Assembly (NCBI GenBank): GCA_036388295.1
Contig: DASVSC010000136.1
Coordinates: forward strand, 1-5,539
From: RYN-431 sp036388295
Lineage (GTDB): Bacteria > Planctomycetota > Phycisphaerae > Tepidisphaerales > Tepidisphaeraceae
Length of the DNA stretch: 5,539 nt
Reading direction: 5' to 3'
Shown: positions 1 through 5,539 of the stretch, one piece after another
Position numbering within the stretch: position 1 is the first letter of the stretch
How the letters are laid out: the number at the start of each line of letters is the position of its first letter
Notes under the pieces: model-generated
Told to the model about the DNA's origin: nothing
What the model saw: only the letters and a program-made list of their open reading frames with translations
Database searches by the model: none
Position numbers and translations under genes: made by a program

Positions 1-20
1 GTGGCCGCTTAAGCGGCCAC
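1..20. repeat. Perfect 20-nt palindrome (REP-like hairpin)
   Basis: The first 20 bases equal their own reverse complement. The structure is an 8-bp stem, GTGGCCGC with GCGGCCAC, around a TTAA centre. It closely resembles the hairpin cores at 1818-1835 and 1864-1881: GGCCGC-TTAA-GCGGCC here against GGCCCGC-TTTA-GCGGGCC there. It lies downstream of the small minus-strand ORF, so it could act as a hairpin at the 3' end of that transcript. No T-run follows on either visible side, so it is not a canonical intrinsic terminator. The window begins here, so it may be one half of a larger doublet like the other two. Confidence 0.7.
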
Positions 21-89
21 GCCAGCGAAGTGGACACACGTGCAGAGGGTGTGACGACCTGCCGGAAGCTGCTCTATGTCGCCAGACAG

Positions 90-272
90 TTACGCCGCTT
101 CGTTTTGAGTGGCGGGCGGGTCTGAGGCTCGCTGCGCGAACGCGCGTTCCCGCTCCCGTTGAAAGAGTTCGGCGGCGACTTCGATGAGCAGCGCGCTGAA
201 TGGGCCGAGTTCACGGCCCTGCACCAAAGAACGAACGAAGGAATCAAAATCCGGAGCATCAGTTTTGTTCAT
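90..272 (-). CDS. Small hypothetical protein, 60 aa
   Basis: I do not recognise this protein. The ATG at 272 is preferred over a GTG at 278 because an AAAGGGGGG purine tract ends 5 nt before the ATG, a strong ribosome binding site, and it overlaps the GTG. The product is 60 residues and soluble, with no signal peptide or membrane segment. Residues about 8-45 look like one or two amphipathic helices: an acidic start (DAPDFDSF), a hydrophobic middle (FSALLIEVAAELF) and a charged RERERAF stretch. The tail is Ala/Pro/Gln-rich and probably disordered. It lies 164 nt downstream of the CCA-adding enzyme on the same strand; whether they are co-transcribed is unclear. Support for its being real is the binding site and helix-forming composition. 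Against it are its small size and the open shadow frame overlapping it. Confidence 0.45.
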   Translation of the reverse strand: MNKTDAPDFDSFVRSLVQGRELGPFSALLIEVAAELFQRERERAFAQRASDPPATQNEAA

Positions 273-273
273 A

Positions 274-293
274 AACACCCCCCTTTAGGTGTT
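274..293 (-). promoter_or_regulatory. Hairpin enclosing the small ORF's ribosome binding site
   Basis: On the minus strand AACACC (293-288) can pair with GGTGTT (279-274) to make a 6-bp stem with an 8-nt loop, TAAAGGGG. The G-rich Shine-Dalgarno tract falls in the loop and 3' stem, and the ATG at 272 begins one base after the stem. Such a structure could modulate translation initiation, either presenting or hiding the site. The pairing is seen directly in the sequence; a regulatory role is inference. The six-C run at 278-283 on the plus strand is also a plausible slippage tract. Confidence 0.35.
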
Positions 294-436
294 CGCCAAG
301 ACGACAACAATTGCCTTGGTACGAAGAGGTGAGATCGGCATTCAGCCGCGTGTTCATGAAAGGGAATTCTTCAAGGATTCCACCTTCGCCAGACCTCCCA
401 AACTTCCAAAAAAACGCGGAAAAAATGAGAAAATGG

Positions 437-1756
437 CTATCTGCGCTGTTGCGTTTGAGCGCGATCCGGCAGGGCTGTTTCAGCCAGTTTGCGACCCATC
501 GCCAGTGCGGCCGCCGTGTCGGCAAGGGTGCCGTTCAGCTGAGCGTCATACACAGCATCGAGCACGCGCTTGAAGGCGGGCCCGGGGCGGATGCCGCTAC
601 GGATCAGGTCGTCGCCGGTGAGCAGTGGCGGCGGGGCGACTTCCGTCCCGGCGAGTGCGTCCAGGCGTGGCCGCAGGTGGGCGATTCGTTCGACGGCCAC
701 GCCGACGGCCGACAGCGCGTCGAGAAGCTGCCGCGCCGGCCCTGCGCTTTCTCGGGCTAGGAACCGCTTCAGCCGGGCGTCGTCGGGCGCGGCGCCGTCC
801 AACACGCCGTGCACGAGGCGGGCGATGTCCGCCATGGCTTCCAGTTCGTCGTTGCTTAGACGCAGTGTGGTGCGCGTGAGGTGGACGAGCTTGGCCACGT
901 CGGCCGGGACGAGGTTGCCGAGCAGGTCGTGTTTACAGCCGCCGCCTTGCCAGCGGACGTCGATCACTGTCGCCAGCCACGCCACGGGGAACGCGACCGG
1001 CTCGCCCGGGGCCAGGTTCAGCAGCAGCGATCGGGACGCGTCCAGCGGCGCGTGGCCGTCGCCGGCCAGGGTCGGCAGCAGGACGTGGAGCAGGCGGTGC
1101 TGCCACAGCAGGCGGTAACCCGCGTCGCGTGCCCGCGCAGTGAGAATCCGCCGCAGCTCATCGGCGATGCGCTCCGCACTGATGCGCGGCAGCAGCGGCA
1201 CGGCACGGTCGATGGCGGCGGCGGTGGCGGGTTCGATCGTCAGATCGAATCGGCCGGCGAAACGGACGGCACGCAGCAGCCGCAAGTGGTCTTCGTTGAA
1301 ACGGGCGGCCGGGTCGCCGATGGCGCGCAGCACCTTGGCGGCCAAGTCGGTCTGGCCGCCGACGTAGTCGATCAGTTTCGACTCGATCGGGTCGAAAAAC
1401 AGGCCGTTGATGGTGAAATCGCGGCGCTGGGCGTCTTGCTCGGCCGTGGCGAAGGTGACGCTTTCGGGCCGGCGGCCGTCGGCGTAGACGCCGTCGCTGC
1501 GGAAGGTGGCCACTTCGATCACGCTGCCGCCGAGACGCACCAGAATTACGCCGAACGCCGCGCCGACGGCCTGCGTTTTCTTGAACAGTTCGCGCACGCG
1601 GTCCGGCGGGGCGTCGGTGGCGACGTCGTAATCCTTCGGGCTCAGGCCCAGCAGGCGGTCCCGCACGCAGCCGCCGGCGAAGTAGGCGACGTGCCCGTTG
1701 TCACGCAAGGTGCGCACGAGGGTCGCGGCATTGAGTTCGGCGTCGGGCGCGGTCAT
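437..1756 (-). CDS. cca: CCA-adding tRNA nucleotidyltransferase (class II)
   Basis: This cytoplasmic enzyme adds or repairs the 3'-terminal CCA of tRNAs using CTP and ATP. The 439-residue protein carries the class II nucleotidyltransferase signature in order. GGCVRDRLLG is at 28-37, and DYDVAT at 42-47 holds the metal-binding D42 and D44. A flexible-loop region at about 85-102 includes FRSDGVY and DGRRPESV. RRDFTINGL is at 111-119, DYVGGQTDL at 130-138, the nucleotide-selecting EDHLRLLR at 155-162, and ISAERIADELRRIL at 192-205. The rest is the helical neck/body/tail, ending in LTGDDLI (from 379) and GIRPGPAF (388-395). The retained loop argues against a CC-only enzyme, and the GRRF...H motif typical of PcnB poly(A) polymerases is not seen. 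ATG 1756 is the earliest possible start, since an in-frame TAA lies at 1766-1768; a weak GAGGA is 13 nt upstream. An A-only adding enzyme cannot be excluded. Confidence 0.93.
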   Translation of the reverse strand: MTAPDAELNAATLVRTLRDNGHVAYFAGGCVRDRLLGLSPKDYDVATDAPPDRVRELFKKTQAVGAAFGVILVRLGGSVIEVATFRSDGVYADGRRPESVTFATAEQDAQRRDFTINGLFFDPIESKLIDYVGGQTDLAAKVLRAIGDPAARFNEDHLRLLRAVRFAGRFDLTIEPATAAAIDRAVPLLPRISAERIADELRRILTARARDAGYRLLWQHRLLHVLLPTLAGDGHAPLDASRSLLLNLAPGEPVAFPVAWLATVIDVRWQGGGCKHDLLGNLVPADVAKLVHLTRTTLRLSNDELEAMADIARLVHGVLDGAAPDDARLKRFLARESAGPARQLLDALSAVGVAVERIAHLRPRLDALAGTEVAPPPLLTGDDLIRSGIRPGPAFKRVLDAVYDAQLNGTLADTAAALAMGRKLAETALPDRAQTQQRR

Positions 1757-1811
1757 GACAAAATGTTAGTCCTCGGGTCGCTAAGGTTCCGTTTGGCAAC
1801 TGAAATAGTCC

Positions 1812-1887
1812 AGGCACGGCCCGCTTTAGCGGGCCTGTTCCAAGCGCCCATTCCGCACCCGCAGGCCCGCTGAAGCGGGCCGTGCCT
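1812..1887. repeat. Inverted-repeat doublet of two hairpins (REPIN-like)
   Basis: Two 26-nt arms, 1812-1837 and 1862-1887, are reverse complements at 25 of 26 positions and are separated by 24 nt. Each arm is itself a hairpin: GGCCCGC-TTTA-GCGGGCC at 1818-1835 and GGCCCGC-TGAA-GCGGGCC at 1864-1881, both with 7-bp stems and 4-nt loops. The element fills the 182-nt gap between the ligase stop and the CCA enzyme start. This nested design matches the REP doublets known from other bacteria, which are mobilised by RAYT-type Y1 transposases; no such gene is visible here. It could also act as a strong 3' hairpin for the ligase transcript, but there is no following T-run. No clear target-site duplication is visible. 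Confidence 0.8.
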
Positions 1888-1938
1888 CGAATCCGGATTG
1901 CGAGACAGGCCTTAGTGCGCGGGACCACCGGTCGAACT

Positions 1939-4137
1939 TTACTTCAATCGCGCTTCGACGTCCCGCACTTTCGTTTCCGGCAGGCGACGCGGTTCTTCCG
2001 GGTTGAGCGCCGCATTGGCCGCTAGCGCGGCGCGGTACTGCGCCTTCGCCCGGTCGATAAAACCTGCCTCGGCCAGAGCATCGGCGTATTCGATTCGGAC
2101 CAGCGCGTCGTTCGGGTTGCGCGTAACGAACTGGTCGTAGTCGGACAGGTACGTGACGGACGGCGCTTTGACGCTCCGGCCGAAGCGGGCGCGGTTCAGG
2201 TAGCGCTGCACGTCGGCCGGGTCGGATTCGACGGCCACGCTCAGCATCGCCAGCACGTCGTTCGGGGCCGCGCCGTCCATGTATCGCGTCGCCCGGACGG
2301 CGTAATCCGGGTTGCGGACGGGCGAGGCGGCGATGGCTTCGCGGTAAAGCGCAACGGCGTCATTCCGCAGCCCGGCGGCGAACTCGGTGCGGCCGGTGCG
2401 TAAGGCTTCGGCGGCGGCGCGGCCTTTAATTTCGGCGGCGTCGGCCTTGTACTCCGCGAGCATTACCGGCACCGCCCACAGACCCGCCACGGCGAGCAAG
2501 GCGACGAACGTGGCCGCCAACCCGGCGATGGCGGCGGCGGTGTGCGTGCGACGGCCGGCCACGCCGGGGTGGCGCGTGCCAAGCAGGCCGCCCAGCGTCA
2601 GCACGAACAGCAGTAGCGGGCCCGTCTCGAAAATGGAAAAATCGACCAGGTTGTGCAGCAGGAATGCCAGCAAGCCGATCACGGCGGCGTAGACGAGGAA
2701 AGGCGCGGGCCGGGCGTCGGGCGTCGGGTCTTTCACGTCCCGCACGACGGTCAGCAGCAACCCGACGAGCAGCAGCAGGCCGAACAGGGCGGTCTTGGTC
2801 AGTTCCGACGGCGTGAGCGTCAGCGGCCAGAGCACGACCATGCGGAGCAGCCAGAACAGCGCCGCGACGCCGATCGCCGTGGACAGCCATGGCTGGTTCG
2901 CGACGGCGGACGTGCCACGCGGCGCGACTGGCCGTGTGACTTCCCACAACGCCCGCGCCAGCCACGCCACGACGAGCGCCAGGCCGATGACGCCGATTTC
3001 GGTGGCGAAACTGACGAACAGGTTGTGCGGGTTCTTGATCTCCTCGGCCGCCACCGGCAGGCGGTAGGCGAGATAGTGCGGCCCGAAGTTCGCCCAGCCG
3101 ACGCCCGTCCACGGGTGCGTCTGAAACAGGTGCCACGACGCGACCCAATAGTTCCAGCGGAACGTGAGCGAGTCGTGCAGCAGCCCGCCGGTTTTCATGC
3201 CGATGGCGACAACCGCGGCGACGCCCAGCAGGAACAGGACGACGCCGATCGCGTACGCCAGGCGCGACCGTCGCGCGAGAAAATCGCGGCCGAACCACAC
3301 GGCGGCCAGTGCGACGGCCGCCAGCGCCGCGGTCGCACCGGCGGTGCGGCTGCCGGTCCATTGGACGATCAGCGGCAGGCCGACGATGGCGATGGCCAGA
3401 CCGCCGGCGAAGGCGGGTTCGTCGCGCGTGAGCAGGCGTGCGCCGACGAAGCCGGCCGTCACCAGGGCGGCGAAAACGCTGACGGCGGCGAACGTATTCG
3501 GCGAGCGGAAGAACGCCTGCTGCGTGCCGTTGTGCACAGTGCGGTCCATCTGGCGGATCGCGAAACTGTCCGGCTCGGCCTGGCGGCGGGCGACGATTTC
3601 CGGATCGGTCTCCCAGTAATGCAGCAGTTCCGGGCCTTCGTAATAACGGTAGATCAGCGACTGCGCGACGAAGATCATCATCAGCCCGGCCGTCACGCCC
3701 AAGACGGGCCGCAAGCGCGTCCACGACCGGCAGAGCTGGCCGGCCGCCCACAACACCGCGGCGGCCGTCCACCAGGTGCTAGCGCCGAGCAGCGCGTCGA
3801 ACTTATTGCTGGCCCAGGCGGCGCTGAGCGTGATCCACGCGGCCAGCAGGAACATCAGCAGGTGACTGACGTGCCAGCGCAGCACGTACGTCGGGTCGAT
3901 CGCGCGGCGGATCAACACCAGCAAGGCCGGCAGGCAGCAGAGGGCGTTGAGCAGGAGGGTCGTCGTCGGGCCGGGCCCGCCGAGGTCGGCCGAGTCGGTC
4001 AGGACGAAGGTGTCACTGGCCAATTCATTGATGGTCCCGCGCACGGCCACGCCGACCAGCAGCAGGACCAGCGCGGCAGCGGTCAAGCCGGCCATGGCAT
4101 CGGACGATTTGGGCGATAGTTCGGCAGACGCGGTCAT
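1939..4137 (-). CDS. O-antigen ligase/polymerase family membrane protein with TPR-like tail
   Basis: This is a 732-residue polytopic inner-membrane protein of the Wzy/WaaL (O-antigen ligase) family, which transfers or polymerises undecaprenyl-linked glycans at the periplasmic face. I count about 14-15 hydrophobic segments between residues 16 and 560. Family landmarks are SPNTFA (212-217), GSRTAG (262-267), and a large loop at about 315-375 with FRWNYW (R327), PWTGVGWANF (342-351) and NPHNLF (H371). These give the Arg and His expected of the active loop. HNLVDFSIF is at 495-503. After about 560 comes a soluble tail of about 170 residues with TPR-like helices, clearest at 589-605 and 678-712. 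The ATG at 4137 overlaps the upstream transferase stop as ATGA, with a weak GGAA 8 nt upstream, so translation is probably coupled. The frame stays open to 4860, but that part overlaps the transferase and lacks family similarity. Ligase versus polymerase cannot be decided from sequence alone. Confidence 0.87.
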   Translation of the reverse strand: MTASAELSPKSSDAMAGLTAAALVLLLVGVAVRGTINELASDTFVLTDSADLGGPGPTTTLLLNALCCLPALLVLIRRAIDPTYVLRWHVSHLLMFLLAAWITLSAAWASNKFDALLGASTWWTAAAVLWAAGQLCRSWTRLRPVLGVTAGLMMIFVAQSLIYRYYEGPELLHYWETDPEIVARRQAEPDSFAIRQMDRTVHNGTQQAFFRSPNTFAAVSVFAALVTAGFVGARLLTRDEPAFAGGLAIAIVGLPLIVQWTGSRTAGATAALAAVALAAVWFGRDFLARRSRLAYAIGVVLFLLGVAAVVAIGMKTGGLLHDSLTFRWNYWVASWHLFQTHPWTGVGWANFGPHYLAYRLPVAAEEIKNPHNLFVSFATEIGVIGLALVVAWLARALWEVTRPVAPRGTSAVANQPWLSTAIGVAALFWLLRMVVLWPLTLTPSELTKTALFGLLLLVGLLLTVVRDVKDPTPDARPAPFLVYAAVIGLLAFLLHNLVDFSIFETGPLLLFVLTLGGLLGTRHPGVAGRRTHTAAAIAGLAATFVALLAVAGLWAVPVMLAEYKADAAEIKGRAAAEALRTGRTEFAAGLRNDAVALYREAIAASPVRNPDYAVRATRYMDGAAPNDVLAMLSVAVESDPADVQRYLNRARFGRSVKAPSVTYLSDYDQFVTRNPNDALVRIEYADALAEAGFIDRAKAQYRAALAANAALNPEEPRRLPETKVRDVEARLK

Positions 4138-4149
4138 GTGTTTTGTTCC
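4134..4149 (-). promoter_or_regulatory. ATGA stop/start overlap with weak ribosome binding site
   Basis: The transferase stop TGA (4136-4134) and the ligase start ATG (4137-4135) share the tetranucleotide ATGA. A GGAA at 4149-4146 lies 8 nt before the ATG and is only a weak Shine-Dalgarno match. This arrangement is typical of translational coupling or reinitiation, and it is the main evidence that the two membrane proteins are made from one message and work in one pathway. Confidence 0.75.
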
Positions 4150-5387
4150 GGCGGCGGTGCGGCGTGAACGGACGCCATTCGCTCCGCACTGGGCCCTGCA
4201 TTGGGCCCCGCACTCGGGCCCGCACTCGGTTTGTGTTGTTCCAGCAGCAGCACGACGCCCAGCACCAGGGCCGTCTGCAGCAGGATGAGCATCGCCCCGA
4301 ACCCGCTGCGCACCTGCGGCAGCAGAATCGCCGCGATGCTGGTGGCGGCGGTGACCAGGTAAATGCACAGCACCGCCGTCCGCCGGCTCATGCCGCGCGC
4401 GACCAGGCGGTGGCTGAAGTGATTCGTGTCCCCCTTGAACGGCGAATCGCCACGGCTCAGGCGGATCAGCGAAACGACGACCAAATCGTACAACGGAACG
4501 GCCAGCACGATCACCGGCGCGAACACCGCGTACCAACCGGCCGCCCACGATTCGCCCGGCGGCAGGAACGTCGTCCGCACCGTCAGCACGCCCAGCACGA
4601 AGCCGACGACGAGGGAGCCCGAATCGCCCATGAAAATGCGGGCCGGCGCGAAGTTCCAGACGAGAAAGCCGAGCAAGCTGCCGAGGAAAATCGCCAGCGT
4701 GCCGGCGACGAACCACTGGCCGATGGAGAGGGCGGTGACAAGAAACGCCGTCGTGCAAACGGCCGCTACGCCGGCGCTGAGGCCGTCCATGTTGTCGAGG
4801 AAGTTGAAGGCGTTGGTGATGGCGGTGATCCAGAGGACGGTCAGAATGATCGACGGCCACGGGCCGAGGCCGTATTGGTCGAGGGTGGTAAGGATGCGCA
4901 GGCTGAGCGACGGCGTCTGCCGAGCAAGATATTCAAGAGCGATGACCAGTGCTGCTGTGAAGCCGAACTGCGCGATTAACTTCGAATAAGGTCCGAGCGT
5001 CCGTTTGTCATCAATCAAGCCCATTAAATGCATAGCGAATGCCATTGCCAACATGGCAAGTCCTAGTGGCATTTGCTGCATCAGGCCACGGGTCAAGGGA
5101 GACCCGACTTTCCACTCCTCAGTCGAAGGATCGCCATTCCAAAGCTGAAAGACTGACGTCTGCTGAAGCTTGAAGAACACGGCCGCACCGATAATCAGCG
5201 TGATCGCGAACGACCAGAAGATCGCCACGCCGCCGCCGAGGGGTTTCGGGTTCGCATGAATCTTCCGGTGGCCCGGCTTGTCGACAAAACCGATGCGGGG
5301 GGCGAGCCAGATCATGCCGCGCGTGAGGGCGAGCGACAGCACGAAGCTGAAGCAGCCGCCGGCGAGAAGCATCCATCCGCTCCGCAT
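4134..5387 (-). CDS. WecA/MraY-family undecaprenyl-phosphate sugar-1-phosphate transferase
   Basis: This integral membrane enzyme moves a sugar-1-phosphate (probably an N-acetylhexosamine) from a UDP-sugar onto undecaprenyl phosphate, the first step of a lipid-linked surface glycan. The protein is 417 residues with about 10-11 membrane segments. Motifs in order are DKPGHRKIH (36-44) and GGG (51-53), catalytic Asp pair GLIDDK (123-128), NAFNFLDNMDGL (192-203), FMGDSGS (252-258), and HFSHRL (323-328), the counterpart of the WecA HIHH region. It looks like WecA rather than MraY, since it carries the DxPxxRKxH start and lies outside a cell-wall cluster. A hydrophilic segment at about 73-105 lengthens the loop before the third membrane segment. 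The C-terminal tail is a GPSA-type repeat and probably disordered. The ATG at 5387 lacks a good binding site; Met6 (ATG at 5372) has GGAG with 7-nt spacing and could be the true start. Sugar specificity is unknown. Confidence 0.9.
   Translation of the reverse strand: MRSGWMLLAGGCFSFVLSLALTRGMIWLAPRIGFVDKPGHRKIHANPKPLGGGVAIFWSFAITLIIGAAVFFKLQQTSVFQLWNGDPSTEEWKVGSPLTRGLMQQMPLGLAMLAMAFAMHLMGLIDDKRTLGPYSKLIAQFGFTAALVIALEYLARQTPSLSLRILTTLDQYGLGPWPSIILTVLWITAITNAFNFLDNMDGLSAGVAAVCTTAFLVTALSIGQWFVAGTLAIFLGSLLGFLVWNFAPARIFMGDSGSLVVGFVLGVLTVRTTFLPPGESWAAGWYAVFAPVIVLAVPLYDLVVVSLIRLSRGDSPFKGDTNHFSHRLVARGMSRRTAVLCIYLVTAATSIAAILLPQVRSGFGAMLILLQTALVLGVVLLLEQHKPSAGPSAGPNAGPSAERMASVHAAPPPEQNT
4185..4232. repeat. 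Four 12-nt tandem repeats in the transferase 3' end
   Basis: Four degenerate 12-nt units (plus-strand unit like CGCACTGGGCCC) run from 4185 to 4232. In the coding direction they give the in-frame repeat PSAG-PSAG-PNAG-PSAE at about residues 387-401 of the transferase, just after its last membrane segment. Unit length is a multiple of three, so copy-number change would keep the frame. The peptide is low-complexity and probably a flexible cytoplasmic tail. Confidence 0.75.
5370..5387 (-). promoter_or_regulatory. Alternative start region of the transferase gene
   Basis: Two ATGs compete. The one at 5387 is preceded by a pyrimidine-rich stretch ending CGCCCCC, with no Shine-Dalgarno match. The in-frame ATG at 5372 (Met6) has GGAG at 5383-5380, 7 nt upstream. 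Starting at Met6 would remove only MRSGW and leave the first membrane segment intact. No other ATG, GTG or TTG occurs in frame before the stop codon at 5447-5445. Confidence 0.4.
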
Positions 5388-5435
5388 GGGGGCGTGAAGG
5401 TAATCGAAAGCGGCAAGGGAACGTAGTTTGAGGGG

Positions 5436-5537
5436 ATGACGGTTTTAGCCGCGGGTGTAAACCCGCGCGAACCCGTTGCCTCATTGGGGAACGGTGCGGT
5501 CTTCGCGCGGGTTTACACCCGCGGCTGAAACCATCAT
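5436..5537. repeat. 102-bp inverted-repeat doublet with 36-nt arms (REPIN/MITE-like)
   Basis: Arms 5436-5471 and 5502-5537 are reverse complements at 34 of 36 positions, and 30 nt separate them. Each arm contains a smaller hairpin: CGCGGGT-GTAA-ACCCGCG at 5450-5467 and CGCGGGT-TTAC-ACCCGCG at 5506-5523, both with 7-bp stems and 4-nt loops. The centre holds a further short pairing, CCGTT (5473-5477) with AACGG (5490-5494). It lies 48 bp upstream of the transferase start, so it could be a 3' hairpin of the gene beyond the window, part of the leader of the transferase message, or a small non-autonomous mobile element. There is no coding capacity. A target duplication cannot be judged because the window ends 2 nt later. 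Confidence 0.82.
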
Positions 5538-5539
5538 GC

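Noticed and set aside
363..381. Stem-loop GGAATTCT-TCA-AGGATTCC as a terminator
   Set aside because: The stem includes a G-T pair on the plus strand and a mismatch on the minus strand, and no T-run follows, so it does not fit an intrinsic terminator.
408..472. Possible cca terminator: GCGCT/AGCGC stem at 453-472 followed by T-rich tracts
   Set aside because: The stem is only 5 bp with a 10-nt loop and lies inside the coding end. The first long T-run begins about 27 nt after it, too far for an intrinsic terminator.
1757..1811. Promoter for cca (TTGCCA as a -35 box)
   Set aside because: No -10 hexamer occurs at 16-18 nt spacing; the nearest AT-rich hexamer, TAACAT, is about 25 nt away.
881..1873. 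330-codon plus-strand open frame opposite cca
   Set aside because: The translation is low-complexity Gly/Val/Gln/Asp and runs antisense to a gene with all its catalytic motifs; it also runs into the hairpin element.
2426..3772. 448-codon minus-strand frame overlapping the ligase gene
   Set aside because: It is the out-of-frame shadow of the ligase: Arg/Ala/Pro-rich, with no motif and no membrane segments.
2653..4119. 488-codon plus-strand open frame opposite the ligase gene
   Set aside because: Its translation is Gln/Arg/Asp/Gly-rich with no domain, typical of the antisense frame of a GC-rich gene, and the minus-strand ligase has clear family motifs.
4138..4860. In-frame N-terminal extension of the ligase to 4860
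   Set aside because: This part translates to Arg/Gly/His-rich sequence inside the transferase gene in another frame. The ATG at 4137, with its ATGA overlap and following membrane segment, is the better start.
1..5539. CRISPR array, tRNA/rRNA genes, toxin-antitoxin or defence genes
   Set aside because: No regularly spaced direct repeats, tRNA-like cloverleaf or matching protein motifs were seen on either strand.

Overview
The window looks like ordinary chromosomal DNA from a high-GC Gram-negative bacterium, roughly 65% G+C by eye. All four supported genes lie on the minus strand. The most likely source is a member of the Planctomycetota. This rests on GC content, the general look of the proteins (a WecA-like transferase with an LDNMDGL motif, an O-antigen ligase with a TPR-like tail) and short hairpin doublets of the kind I recall from that phylum. 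No marker gene proves it.

Layout, read in the direction of transcription (right to left). Positions 5436-5537 hold a strong inverted-repeat element. Next is a WecA/MraY-type undecaprenyl-phosphate sugar-1-phosphate transferase (5387-4134), whose stop overlaps by 4 nt the start of a 732-residue O-antigen ligase/polymerase-family membrane protein (4137-1939). A 182-nt gap follows, with a second inverted-repeat element (1812-1887). Then come a class II tRNA CCA-adding nucleotidyltransferase (1756-437), a 164-nt gap, and a small unrecognised 60-residue ORF (272-90). A perfect 20-nt palindrome sits at the left edge (1-20).

The first two genes form a translationally coupled pair for surface polysaccharide: one starts a lipid-linked glycan on undecaprenyl phosphate at the inner membrane, and the other polymerises or transfers the finished chain on the periplasmic side. 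The genes between these steps (glycosyltransferases, flippase) are not here. The CCA enzyme is a housekeeping tRNA maturation enzyme with no obvious functional link to its neighbours.

I see no new defence system, mobile-gene cargo, CRISPR array, tRNA or rRNA. The points most worth a second look are the three hairpin elements, which share a stem/4-nt-loop/stem design and lie only between genes, the TPR-like tail on the ligase, and a 300-bp stretch of about 52% GC inside the transferase gene.
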